24,846 nt of DNA. It comes from a virus. The notes beneath the pieces are model-generated. The model searched no databases, had not been told where the DNA came from, and saw only the letters and a list, made by a program, of their open reading frames with translations. This document shows, one piece after another, positions 1 to 6,763 of this stretch. The stretch spans positions 1-24,846 of the IMG/VR virus record IMGVR_UViG_3300023440_000025, one strand, 5' to 3'. A program made the position numbers and the translations under genes. Position 1 is the first letter of the stretch; every line of letters starts with the position of its first letter.

Positions 1-2
1 TT

Positions 3-131
3 GCTAATAAAATGGTTAAAATGGAACAAGTAAAAATGAGTAGAGTTGCTAGAGGCGAATTAACGAGGGCAGCATCTGCTACAATTTCTAGAGCAGGCCG
101 TGATGGCGGCAGGCGCTCAAGGATAGGGTGA
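3..131 (+). CDS. C-terminal end of an unidentified phage protein (5' partial)
   Basis: An open frame enters from the left edge and ends at TGA 129-131, giving about 42 residues. The tail is strongly basic (SRAGRDGGRRSRIG) with little sequence complexity. Its stop overlaps the GTG start of the next gene in a GTGA arrangement, so the two are probably translationally coupled. The basic, Gly/Arg-rich ending resembles the C-terminal parts of the next four genes, so it may be one more member of that group, but too little is present to say. The function cannot be assigned. Confidence 0.55.
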   Translation, partial: ANKMVKMEQVKMSRVARGELTRAASATISRAGRDGGRRSRIG

Positions 132-637
132 TCTTATTGTTTATTGCTGAAGTAATGAAGGCAGCTGGTCGATTTGGAGCAAGCGTTACAAGGGGAGCAG
201 CAAGGGCTGGTGCCTACGCTATTGAAAATCCAGCTCGTGCAGTAGGCAAAGTTGCATTAGCTGGTGGAAAGCAAGTCGGTAAAGCTGCTCTATCCGGGAC
301 AGCACTAGCCGCTAGGGGTGCCTATTCCATGAGTGGCATAGGGGTTCGTGCAGGTATAAAATATGGGCCAGGGGCCTATAGAAAGACCAATGCCTTTTCA
401 AAGATGGCCCTTGGTTCGTCAATACCTGAAATTGCAGCAGTCGGTGGGGCCGGTCTAGCCACTTATGCAGCATTGTCTGACGACCCAATGGGGGGAATAC
501 AGCAAGCTGGAAGACTGTTGGGAGCCACAGGTGACCAGATGCAAGCAGCTAGGAGACCTACATATAGCACTACTGTTTTCCAGCAAAGTACGCAGGGGCT
601 TACTTTCGGACTTAACTCTAGAAGGACTGCTTACTAA
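128..637 (+). CDS. Small Gly/Ala-rich basic protein 1 (glycine-zipper-like)
   Basis: A protein of 169 residues, not recognised as a named family. The N-terminal half is rich in Ala, Gly, Lys and Arg (for example GKVALAGGKQVGKAALSG), followed by a Gly/Ala-rich apolar stretch around residues 98-115 (IPEIAAVGGAGLATYAAL) that could be a membrane-active helix. The C-terminus ends in a distinct peptide, FQQSTQGLTFGLNSRRTAY. The GTG start at 128 overlaps the upstream stop, with AAGGA four bases before it; an in-frame ATG at 155 without a good ribosome site is the alternative. The stop overlaps the next gene's ATG (TAATG). The position just before the terminase and the shared composition with the next three genes suggest a virion or DNA-delivery role, which is inference. 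Confidence 0.7.
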   Translation: MILLFIAEVMKAAGRFGASVTRGAARAGAYAIENPARAVGKVALAGGKQVGKAALSGTALAARGAYSMSGIGVRAGIKYGPGAYRKTNAFSKMALGSSIPEIAAVGGAGLATYAALSDDPMGGIQQAGRLLGATGDQMQAARRPTYSTTVFQQSTQGLTFGLNSRRTAY

Positions 638-1092
638 TGATCGGACACTTTATTAGAACTGGTCTTTCTAAGATAGGCAGAGAGCATCACGTTAGATCTG
701 CTTCTCAATTTATGAAGCGTGGAGCCACAGGTACACTAGCAGTTGCTGGATATGGAGCAGGCGGAGCGTCTGGTTATTACTCATATGGTAATAATTATGG
801 AGCAGGAGCAGGTGTATTAATTGGTGTAGGCGAAGCTGCAGCCTATGAACTTGCCTTTGCCACTGGTCCTACAGGCATGATTATTGGTGTAGCAGCAATA
901 GGTAGTTATTTTGCCTATCAGCGTGGTAGAGAGATTTATACAAAAAATCGTAGAATGAACATGGGTAGGCCAATGATTGATAATTATGGTACAATCAATC
1001 AGATGCGTATTCAGTCTATTCAAAATTTATCAAGGAGCAGAGCAGGCGCATCTAGAGTTCTGGGCAACGAAGCTCGTATGCTCCATCGGTAG
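637..1092 (+). CDS. Small Gly/Ala-rich basic protein 2 (glycine-zipper-like)
   Basis: A protein of 151 residues with a central, mostly uncharged Gly/Ala/Tyr stretch at about residues 28-90. It contains GxxxG-type spacing (AVAGYGAGGASGYYSYG, GAGAGVLIGVG) and a second apolar run (TGMIIGVAAIGSYFAY), so two membrane-associating helices are plausible. The basic C-terminal third ends in MRIQSIQNLSRSRAGASRV followed by LGNEARMLHR, which looks like a conserved terminal tag rather than low-complexity filler. The start is the ATG of a TAATG overlap with the gene before. The family is not recognised. A role as internal virion or membrane-interacting protein is inferred from composition and from its place in a run of four similar genes before the terminase. 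Confidence 0.7.
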   Translation: MIGHFIRTGLSKIGREHHVRSASQFMKRGATGTLAVAGYGAGGASGYYSYGNNYGAGAGVLIGVGEAAAYELAFATGPTGMIIGVAAIGSYFAYQRGREIYTKNRRMNMGRPMIDNYGTINQMRIQSIQNLSRSRAGASRVLGNEARMLHR

Positions 1093-1101
1093 GTGTTATA
1101 A

Positions 1102-1548
1102 ATGTCATTTATGTCAATGATCGAAAAAGGCTTTGGATATGCAGGCATGTCCATCGGTTTCGCAAATAGTGCTTACTCAAGAGGTGTACGTAAAATTGGT
1201 TCTGCAAATATGGCCACACTCGCAGGCGCAGGTGCAGGTGCTCTCTATGGTGGAGCTAGCTCTGACACCTCAATAATGGGTGGAGCACTTATGGGAGCAG
1301 GCATGGGCCGCTATGGTCGCGCCTTCGCAACGGGTGCAGGAATAGGGTTTCGGTCAGGCTATATGTCAGGCATGCGCAATATCACAGGGCCTACCTCTGG
1401 AATGCAGAGACTAGGGATTGGTGCAATGCGTGGCACTGCAGGTGCCTACGGACAGGTTAATAGAGATTTTAGATCAATGATGAATATGGGCAGAAAAGCT
1501 GCAAGAAACATAGGCCCAAAACTACGTAGTAATCAGGCAGTAAGATAA
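1102..1548 (+). CDS. Small Gly-rich basic protein 3 (glycine-zipper-like)
   Basis: A protein of 148 residues. The segment from about residue 38 to 90 is dominated by Gly, Ala and Met with repeated small-xxx-small spacing (LAGAGAGALYGG, MGGALMGAGMGRYG, FATGAGIGF). This is the pattern of glycine zippers, which pack helices in membranes. The N- and C-terminal arms are basic. It closely resembles the following gene in layout: a basic/aromatic N-terminus, a GAGxGAxxGG block, a short polar linker and a second GxxMGAxMGxGM block, so the two are likely paralogs. The ATG lies 9 bases after the previous stop. No enzymatic motif is visible. The function is unknown; pore-forming or DNA-ejection roles are possible but unproven. 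Confidence 0.7.
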   Translation: MSFMSMIEKGFGYAGMSIGFANSAYSRGVRKIGSANMATLAGAGAGALYGGASSDTSIMGGALMGAGMGRYGRAFATGAGIGFRSGYMSGMRNITGPTSGMQRLGIGAMRGTAGAYGQVNRDFRSMMNMGRKAARNIGPKLRSNQAVR

Positions 1549-1549
1549 T

Positions 1550-2143
1550 ATGCCAGGAAGATTTAGCAATATGACGAAGGCATTTTCTTATGCCTTTAAA
1601 TCTACACCAATGATGACTGGTGCAGGTATCGGCGCCGTTAGTGGTGGTATCTATGGTGGTTACTCAGGCCAAGGCATTGTGAGCGGCATGGCAAATGGCG
1701 CAATGTATGGTGCATTAGGCATGGGTATGATGCACCATGGTGGAGCAGGCTATAGAGCTGGACTAAAAGCCTATGAGAGAGGGGCTAATACGATGAGCAT
1801 CGCTAGGGCGGCAGGCGCTGCTAGTGGTAGACGTCTGTATGGTGAAGCCAGAAGATCAGCTGCTCTCATCGGTAGGGGTCTTGAATCTAATCAGGGGTTT
1901 GCTCGAATTCAGAGAGCTTACAGATCTCGGAGATCTAGAGCCACAGCAGCTAGTAACACTAGAAGGGTTCCAGCTCCTATAGACTTTGGACGCTTTGATC
2001 CTATGGGCAGAACAAGCCCACGAATGGCATCTATATTAGAAGCAAGGAGGGTTGCTAATAGACTAGGATGGAGACCTAGCCCAATAGGATCCACATGGCA
2101 ACGCAATAGAATGGCGCGTGGGTTAGCATATTATGGCACTTAA
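1550..2143 (+). CDS. Small Gly-rich basic protein 4 with long basic tail
   Basis: A protein of 197 residues. The N-terminal 70 residues resemble protein 3 (TGAGIGAVSGGIYGGYSG, then MANGAMYGALGMGMMHHGG), again with glycine-zipper spacing. The remaining ~120 residues are strongly basic and Arg/Ala-rich (for example RAYRSRRSRATAASNTRR), as expected for nucleic-acid contact, and end in RMARGLAYYGT. The start ATG is one base after the preceding stop. The 3' end overlaps the terminase start by 11 bases, tying expression of the two together. The family is not recognised. Adjacency to the terminase could suggest a packaging accessory or small terminase, but nothing like a small-terminase helix-turn-helix is evident, so that is not claimed. 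Confidence 0.7.
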   Translation: MPGRFSNMTKAFSYAFKSTPMMTGAGIGAVSGGIYGGYSGQGIVSGMANGAMYGALGMGMMHHGGAGYRAGLKAYERGANTMSIARAAGAASGRRLYGEARRSAALIGRGLESNQGFARIQRAYRSRRSRATAASNTRRVPAPIDFGRFDPMGRTSPRMASILEARRVANRLGWRPSPIGSTWQRNRMARGLAYYGT

Positions 2144-4106
2144 TATACTAAATACAGATGAAGCTTGCCACGGTTGCATTAAACACTACGCATGTAAACA
2201 TAAACTAAGGAAGGGTGGACAGTTCGAAATAGATTGTAGCGGTATTCCTAAGAGCTACGTCAGCGACGAACACGCCGCAGCATTACCAGCGGCCCACAAT
2301 GCTGCTATCCTCCTGGATCCAGTTAGATGGGCTGCTGAAGTATTAGACTGGCATTGTCTAGATGAAGATGGTTCTGTTTGGGAGCGTAAAGCCCCTGAAG
2401 AGTATTATCGTTTAACTGAAGAGTATCCAGGAAGAGCAAGTAAATTCCACCGTCCTTATCAGGCAGAAATGCTTCGCTGTACTTCTAGGCGAAAAGTATT
2501 CAGAATTGGACGTCAGGCGGGTAAAACTGAAACACTAGTTATATCAATGCTGTTTAACATGTTTACGAATAGCAACTTTAAGATCGTCCTAATTACACCA
2601 TTCCAGTCTCAGATTGACTTGATCTTCAAGAGGCTAGAGGAGCTAATTAAGAGCAGGCCAGCTTTGGCTAACTCTATTAAAAGAAATGTTAAAGCTCCAC
2701 AATATTCAATGGAGCTTTACAACGGTTCATATGTCAAGGGTTTTACTGCCGGTACTAAGTCTGGCAGTGGCGCAGCCTCAGCGCGTGGTCAGCCAGCTAA
2801 TATGCTGGTATTTGATGAGGCTGATTACCTAAACCCAGCAGATATGGATGCTGCCATGGCGATTATTACAAACTGTCCAGACGCTACTATCTGGATGAGT
2901 TCTACGCCATCTGGTAAACGTGAGAAGTTTTATGATTCCTGCCTAGATACAGAATGGAAAGAATTCCACCATCCTTCTTCTGTTAACCCCAACTGGACCC
3001 CTAAGCTTGAGCGCTTCTTTAGAAGAACTCTTACTGACATTGGCTTTAGACACGAGGTTCTTGCTGACTTCGGTGAGCAAGAGGAAGGTGTGTTTCAGGT
3101 CGAGTATGTTGAGGCTGCTCAGGCTGAATACACCTATGATGATATGTCTCCACAAGCTAGCTGGTTATACAGCATTGGTGTTGATTGGAACTCTCCAGCA
3201 GTTGGCACAACCATTAGAGTTGTTGGCTTTAACCCAGCTAATAGTAAATTCTATGTCGTAGATAGAGAAATTGTACAAAGAGCAGGATGGACTCAGCTTT
3301 CAGCTTGTGAAGCTATTGCAAAGATGAACAGAAAGTGGCGACCATTTGCGATCTATGTAGATAAGGGTTATGGAGCTACTCAAGTAGAAATTCTTCATAA
3401 GTTTGGTTACGACTCTTTGGCAGATCCAGAAAAGGGTCCGAGCCATGTGGATTCACGTTTGCCGCATATTGTTAAGGCGTATGACTTCGGTAGCAAGATT
3501 GAAACTCGAGACCCATTTACTAAACAGAAACTATCTAAGCCTGCTAAGGGGTTCTTGGTAGAAAGTTCAATACGTCGCTTTGAGTCAAAGGATATCTTCT
3601 TTCCAGAAGATGATCAGCAGCTAGCGGCAGAGCTGATGGGTTATGTTATCAAGAATGTCACTCCTACTGGTCAGCTTATATATGGAACAAATAGTGATAC
3701 TATTGGTGATCACAATCTTGACGCTCTTATGCTTTCTCTAGTTGCCTTTACACTAGAAAAAACTAATTTTGGCAAACCACCTTCAAATGAATCTATTAAT
3801 TTCACCACGATTCTTGGTGATGATCCAACTGATGTGGGAATTAAAGTAAAGTCCGAAGCTAGAAAGAGTAGAGCAGAGGCAAGTAGACCAAATCATGATC
3901 GTTCTAACTTTATGAATCAAGCATCTGCCCATGGCCATCGTGACCGTAATTCGTTACCCTCGTGGACAGAGCCATCAGAAAAAAGAGAACGTATCAAGGA
4001 AGCAGCATTTATTTCAAACCGCTCCGATTCCACGAGAGGAAGAAGTGGTGTATTATCTGGTGGAAGAAGAGGTCGGGATGGTCCTCCAAAACGTAGGAAT
4101 ATTTGA
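2133..4106 (+). CDS. terL: Terminase large subunit (DNA-packaging ATPase/nuclease)
   Basis: A protein of 657 residues. It is the motor that drives phage DNA through the portal and cuts the concatemer. ATPase motifs are Walker A GRQAGKTE at residues 126-133 (Lys131, Thr132) and Walker B MLVFDEAD with Asp228 and Glu229. The C-terminal RNase H-like nuclease shows the expected acidic residues: Asp351 in SIGVDWN, Asp410 in IYVDKGYG and Asp526/Asp530 in DHNLDALML. The N-terminus carries a Cys cluster (C12-x2-C15-x5-C21-x13-C35) that could bind zinc, outside the usual core. The last ~80 residues are basic, low in complexity and probably disordered. The start overlaps the previous gene by 11 bases. 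The length is on the large side for terminases because of these terminal extensions. The family call is secure. Confidence 0.97.
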   Translation: MALNILNTDEACHGCIKHYACKHKLRKGGQFEIDCSGIPKSYVSDEHAAALPAAHNAAILLDPVRWAAEVLDWHCLDEDGSVWERKAPEEYYRLTEEYPGRASKFHRPYQAEMLRCTSRRKVFRIGRQAGKTETLVISMLFNMFTNSNFKIVLITPFQSQIDLIFKRLEELIKSRPALANSIKRNVKAPQYSMELYNGSYVKGFTAGTKSGSGAASARGQPANMLVFDEADYLNPADMDAAMAIITNCPDATIWMSSTPSGKREKFYDSCLDTEWKEFHHPSSVNPNWTPKLERFFRRTLTDIGFRHEVLADFGEQEEGVFQVEYVEAAQAEYTYDDMSPQASWLYSIGVDWNSPAVGTTIRVVGFNPANSKFYVVDREIVQRAGWTQLSACEAIAKMNRKWRPFAIYVDKGYGATQVEILHKFGYDSLADPEKGPSHVDSRLPHIVKAYDFGSKIETRDPFTKQKLSKPAKGFLVESSIRRFESKDIFFPEDDQQLAAELMGYVIKNVTPTGQLIYGTNSDTIGDHNLDALMLSLVAFTLEKTNFGKPPSNESINFTTILGDDPTDVGIKVKSEARKSRAEASRPNHDRSNFMNQASAHGHRDRNSLPSWTEPSEKRERIKEAAFISNRSDSTRGRSGVLSGGRRGRDGPPKRRNI

Positions 4107-4116
4107 GGTGTAGTTA

Positions 4117-4563
4117 ATGGCTCTTGGTATTTATTTACTTCCTTCAGTTGACGCTAAAATTTCCCAGAATGGAGATTTTACTAATCCGTTTGCCTTGACA
4201 TTTGATGGTCGCTCTGGTGGAGTGAAACAAGTTCGGTTATACATTAGAAACGATGACCAATTGCTCTACTACACAAATATTACACTTAAGATGCAAGATC
4301 TAAGTGGAGATGACATTATTAATCGTATAGATGATGGCTTTGCTTGGAAACTTTCTGAGGGTGACGTCCAGCCTACTCAAAACGACTGGAACAACATTGC
4401 CGCGGCAAATACCATTTCACTACCAGATATTGGAGCGAATGGCACACCCGACAGCAGCTCATTCCTACCCTTCTGGGTATATGTTCAGGTTCCACCAGGA
4501 TTAAATGTGCAAACCTTTAATCTTGTTCAGTTTGTGCTTCAAGGCGAGGAGAACCTTGTCTAA
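4117..4563 (+). CDS. Hypothetical probable virion protein (148 aa)
   Basis: Not recognised. The protein is acidic to neutral, with alternating polar and apolar strands (VKQVRLYIRNDDQLLYYTNITLK; FWVYVQVPPGLNVQTFNLVQFVLQG) suggesting an all-beta fold such as a small beta-sandwich. No Cys, signal peptide or membrane segment is seen. A GAGGTG ribosome site lies just upstream of the ATG. The stop overlaps the next gene's start (TAATG), implying coupled expression. The position between terminase and portal suggests a head-related role, but that is context only. Confidence 0.75.
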   Translation: MALGIYLLPSVDAKISQNGDFTNPFALTFDGRSGGVKQVRLYIRNDDQLLYYTNITLKMQDLSGDDIINRIDDGFAWKLSEGDVQPTQNDWNNIAAANTISLPDIGANGTPDSSSFLPFWVYVQVPPGLNVQTFNLVQFVLQGEENLV

Positions 4564-5234
4564 TGCTAGACGCCTTCTCAAAACAAATTCTCAATCGTAG
4601 GCCAAATATTACGTTTGTAGGTCCAAGATCAATAGAGACTATTCCTGAACCTTCACCTGCGGTTGAGAATTTAGAGCAGCCACAACGCATCCAACAGCTG
4701 ATTGATGGCTTTACAAATCTTAATACAGCAGCAGAGCTAGCAGAAGATCTCATCGCAGAAAGAGCAAAAGAGGTAACCCTTCAGCTCGACCTGGATGACC
4801 CAGAAGATTTTGCTACAGCACAGGCCGCTGCAAGGCAGTTCCCGGAACTAGCAGAGGATATACCTGACCTTCCAGGCGTTAGAGTAGTTTCAACCATTAC
4901 CTTTCCTATGTATCAGGCTTGTATGCAGGATCTAAAAAAGCATGGAAAGGAAATGGGGCAGAAGAACCAAATTCCAGCAGTTGTACCTGGTCCAAAGACA
5001 GATTTTGGTGGTATTGAAGCTGACTCGCGCCCACAGCTTAATGGTTCATCTGTCATTATTCCACCTGTACCTATTCCTGCATATTTGATTGCTACGATTC
5101 CTCTTCTATTCTTAATGCTACATCCACTTAGATTGCTATACACTAATACAAAAGTTGTTGGCCATATTCACAATGTTGTTGCGCCAATACCTGGTACGCC
5201 AGTTGGTCCTGGTATTCCAGTTAACCCTGCATAA
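4563..5234 (+). CDS. Hypothetical membrane-anchored protein (223 aa)
   Basis: Not recognised. The N-terminal two thirds are helical and charged, including an acidic stretch near residues 74-84 (LQLDLDDPEDF). A single strong hydrophobic segment lies at about residues 171-193 (PAYLIATIPLLFLMLHPLRL), bracketed by proline-rich sequence. The C-terminus is Pro/Gly-rich with a collagen-like feel (PGTPVGPGIPVNPA). This is the most convincing transmembrane helix in the head-gene block and implies attachment to a membrane, or a hydrophobic contact in the virion. It is expressed with its neighbours: the start overlaps the previous stop by one base and the next gene begins two bases after its stop. Confidence 0.72.
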   Translation: MLDAFSKQILNRRPNITFVGPRSIETIPEPSPAVENLEQPQRIQQLIDGFTNLNTAAELAEDLIAERAKEVTLQLDLDDPEDFATAQAAARQFPELAEDIPDLPGVRVVSTITFPMYQACMQDLKKHGKEMGQKNQIPAVVPGPKTDFGGIEADSRPQLNGSSVIIPPVPIPAYLIATIPLLFLMLHPLRLLYTNTKVVGHIHNVVAPIPGTPVGPGIPVNPA

Positions 5235-5236
5235 TT

Positions 5237-6757
5237 ATGGAAGCCACTAGAATTCAAGACTGTTCGCAGATCGCAAAAGCATTTCAGAAGCGTATGCTTA
5301 GCGCTGGAGATGAAGGCGCTATTATGGGCGGTATGATGTCCAACACTGTTATGATGCAAGTGAATGCAACCAGTGTAGCTAATAACCTATCCAACTCTAT
5401 CGCCCCACCAATTCCTGACATTATTCTCCAGGCCTTGGCTGCTGCTTCAGAAGCGGGTCCGAAAGTAGATCTACCTACAGATGCAGAAGGCATCCTCGCT
5501 GCTGGAAACCAATTAGCGGGTCTTGGCCTTGAATGGCTAGAGAAGTGTGTACCTTGTGCATTGCGCATTAAATTCAGAGCAGACTTGGCCCTTAATCTCA
5601 GCGATGTATTACTGAATACGCTTGAGCAGATGCTCAATAATTATCTACGAGAGTTAGCATTCATTATGAATATGCTCAACTCTACAGATGTTTATCAAGA
5701 TGCATGCCTACTGCTTAATGCGCTAAATGGCATTTGTATTCCAGATATTCAGAGAATGATCTCTTTATTCGCAGGTATGTTATATAGACAGACCAGTAAA
5801 GAGATTTTTCAGTCTGTAGATATTATGAAATTGCTGATTCAGCCTATCTTTCAGCCAATTTTTACCAATATTACGCAAGTCTTTAATCAATATAAAACAC
5901 TTGTAACTGATCCCCTTCAATGCGTAGTTGCACAACTGAATGCGTCACTCGAGCGTATTAAGACTGGTGGGTTCTTGAATAACTCACAGATTAGCTCCAT
6001 TGAGGCTAGAACAAATGAGCTAGAAACTGCTGCACAGATTACTGGTGTGTCGCAGTCTAAAGTAGATTTTGCAAGTGATAATGTAAAGAATGCGCTAGGA
6101 GCTGCTCAGTCTGCAGGTCTAGGCTATGATGACACTATTAGCCAGATGCAAAATGCCTTAGGTTCTTCAGTGTTTCATCTACGTAGAATGGTAATGAGTG
6201 GAATAGTGGAAGTAGAAAGTATCCTTGGAGAACTACAGCGTGAACTCCAGAAATTTGTTGGTGGTGGCCAGGAGGAAAACATTCAGTTTCTGCTTAGACA
6301 ATATGACAAGCTTTTAATTGTCCGCATGATCGCATTCCTCACTGCTATGGTTCAGGCACTGGCTGGTGGATTCTCTTGTGAGATTCCAAACAAAGAATCT
6401 GCCAATGTTGTACTTACACAATTCTTTGATCAGTTCCTTGGACCTTTGAGCCCAGTAGTCGTTCAAGTAGATCCTGTGACAAACGATGTTATCCTAAGCT
6501 TAGACTCAGAGGTGCTTAAACCATTAAGAGAGGCGGGCCAAGCTTCTGCTAATCTGAACACTAACACTGACGTGGCTTCGCCACCTATAATTATTGATCC
6601 AACTGGAAACAGTGAAGTAGATCAAGCAGTTAGTGCTATAATTGAACAAGCGGTCACGCCAGTACAAGTCAAGCCACGTTGTTTCTTTGAGGCACAAACC
6701 CCAGATGACAACAGACTAGCTGCGATATTAGCTGAACTTGACGCTACAGAGGTCTAA
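5237..6757 (+). CDS. Hypothetical helical structural protein (506 aa)
   Basis: Not recognised. It is mostly alpha-helical, with many amphipathic or hydrophobic stretches (LLNTLEQMLNNYLRELAFIM; KLLIQPIFQPIFTNITQVF; IVRMIAFLTAMVQALAGGF) and a Gln/Asn/Ala-rich middle part. Eight cysteines are spread along the chain, including a CxxC (KCVPCALRIKF) and single Cys in GICIP, LQCVV, FSCEI and PRCFF; in a cytoplasmic phage protein these might bind metal or be incidental. No clear Shine-Dalgarno site precedes the ATG two bases after the previous stop, so translation probably depends on re-initiation. The gene lies directly upstream of the portal gene, which suggests but does not prove a head or portal-associated protein. 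Confidence 0.75.
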   Translation: MEATRIQDCSQIAKAFQKRMLSAGDEGAIMGGMMSNTVMMQVNATSVANNLSNSIAPPIPDIILQALAAASEAGPKVDLPTDAEGILAAGNQLAGLGLEWLEKCVPCALRIKFRADLALNLSDVLLNTLEQMLNNYLRELAFIMNMLNSTDVYQDACLLLNALNGICIPDIQRMISLFAGMLYRQTSKEIFQSVDIMKLLIQPIFQPIFTNITQVFNQYKTLVTDPLQCVVAQLNASLERIKTGGFLNNSQISSIEARTNELETAAQITGVSQSKVDFASDNVKNALGAAQSAGLGYDDTISQMQNALGSSVFHLRRMVMSGIVEVESILGELQRELQKFVGGGQEENIQFLLRQYDKLLIVRMIAFLTAMVQALAGGFSCEIPNKESANVVLTQFFDQFLGPLSPVVVQVDPVTNDVILSLDSEVLKPLREAGQASANLNTNTDVASPPIIIDPTGNSEVDQAVSAIIEQAVTPVQVKPRCFFEAQTPDDNRLAAILAELDATEV

Positions 6758-6763
6758 TAAGGA

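Noticed and set aside
1550-2143. Gly-rich protein 4 as a small terminase subunit because it lies directly before the large subunit
   Set aside because: Position is suggestive, but the sequence shows glycine-zipper text and an Arg-rich tail instead of an N-terminal helix-turn-helix and oligomerisation helices.
5284-5637. 117-codon minus-strand open frame opposite the 506-residue gene
   Set aside because: No ribosome site or recognisable domain, and no other minus-strand gene exists in the window. It shadows the plus-strand coding sequence.
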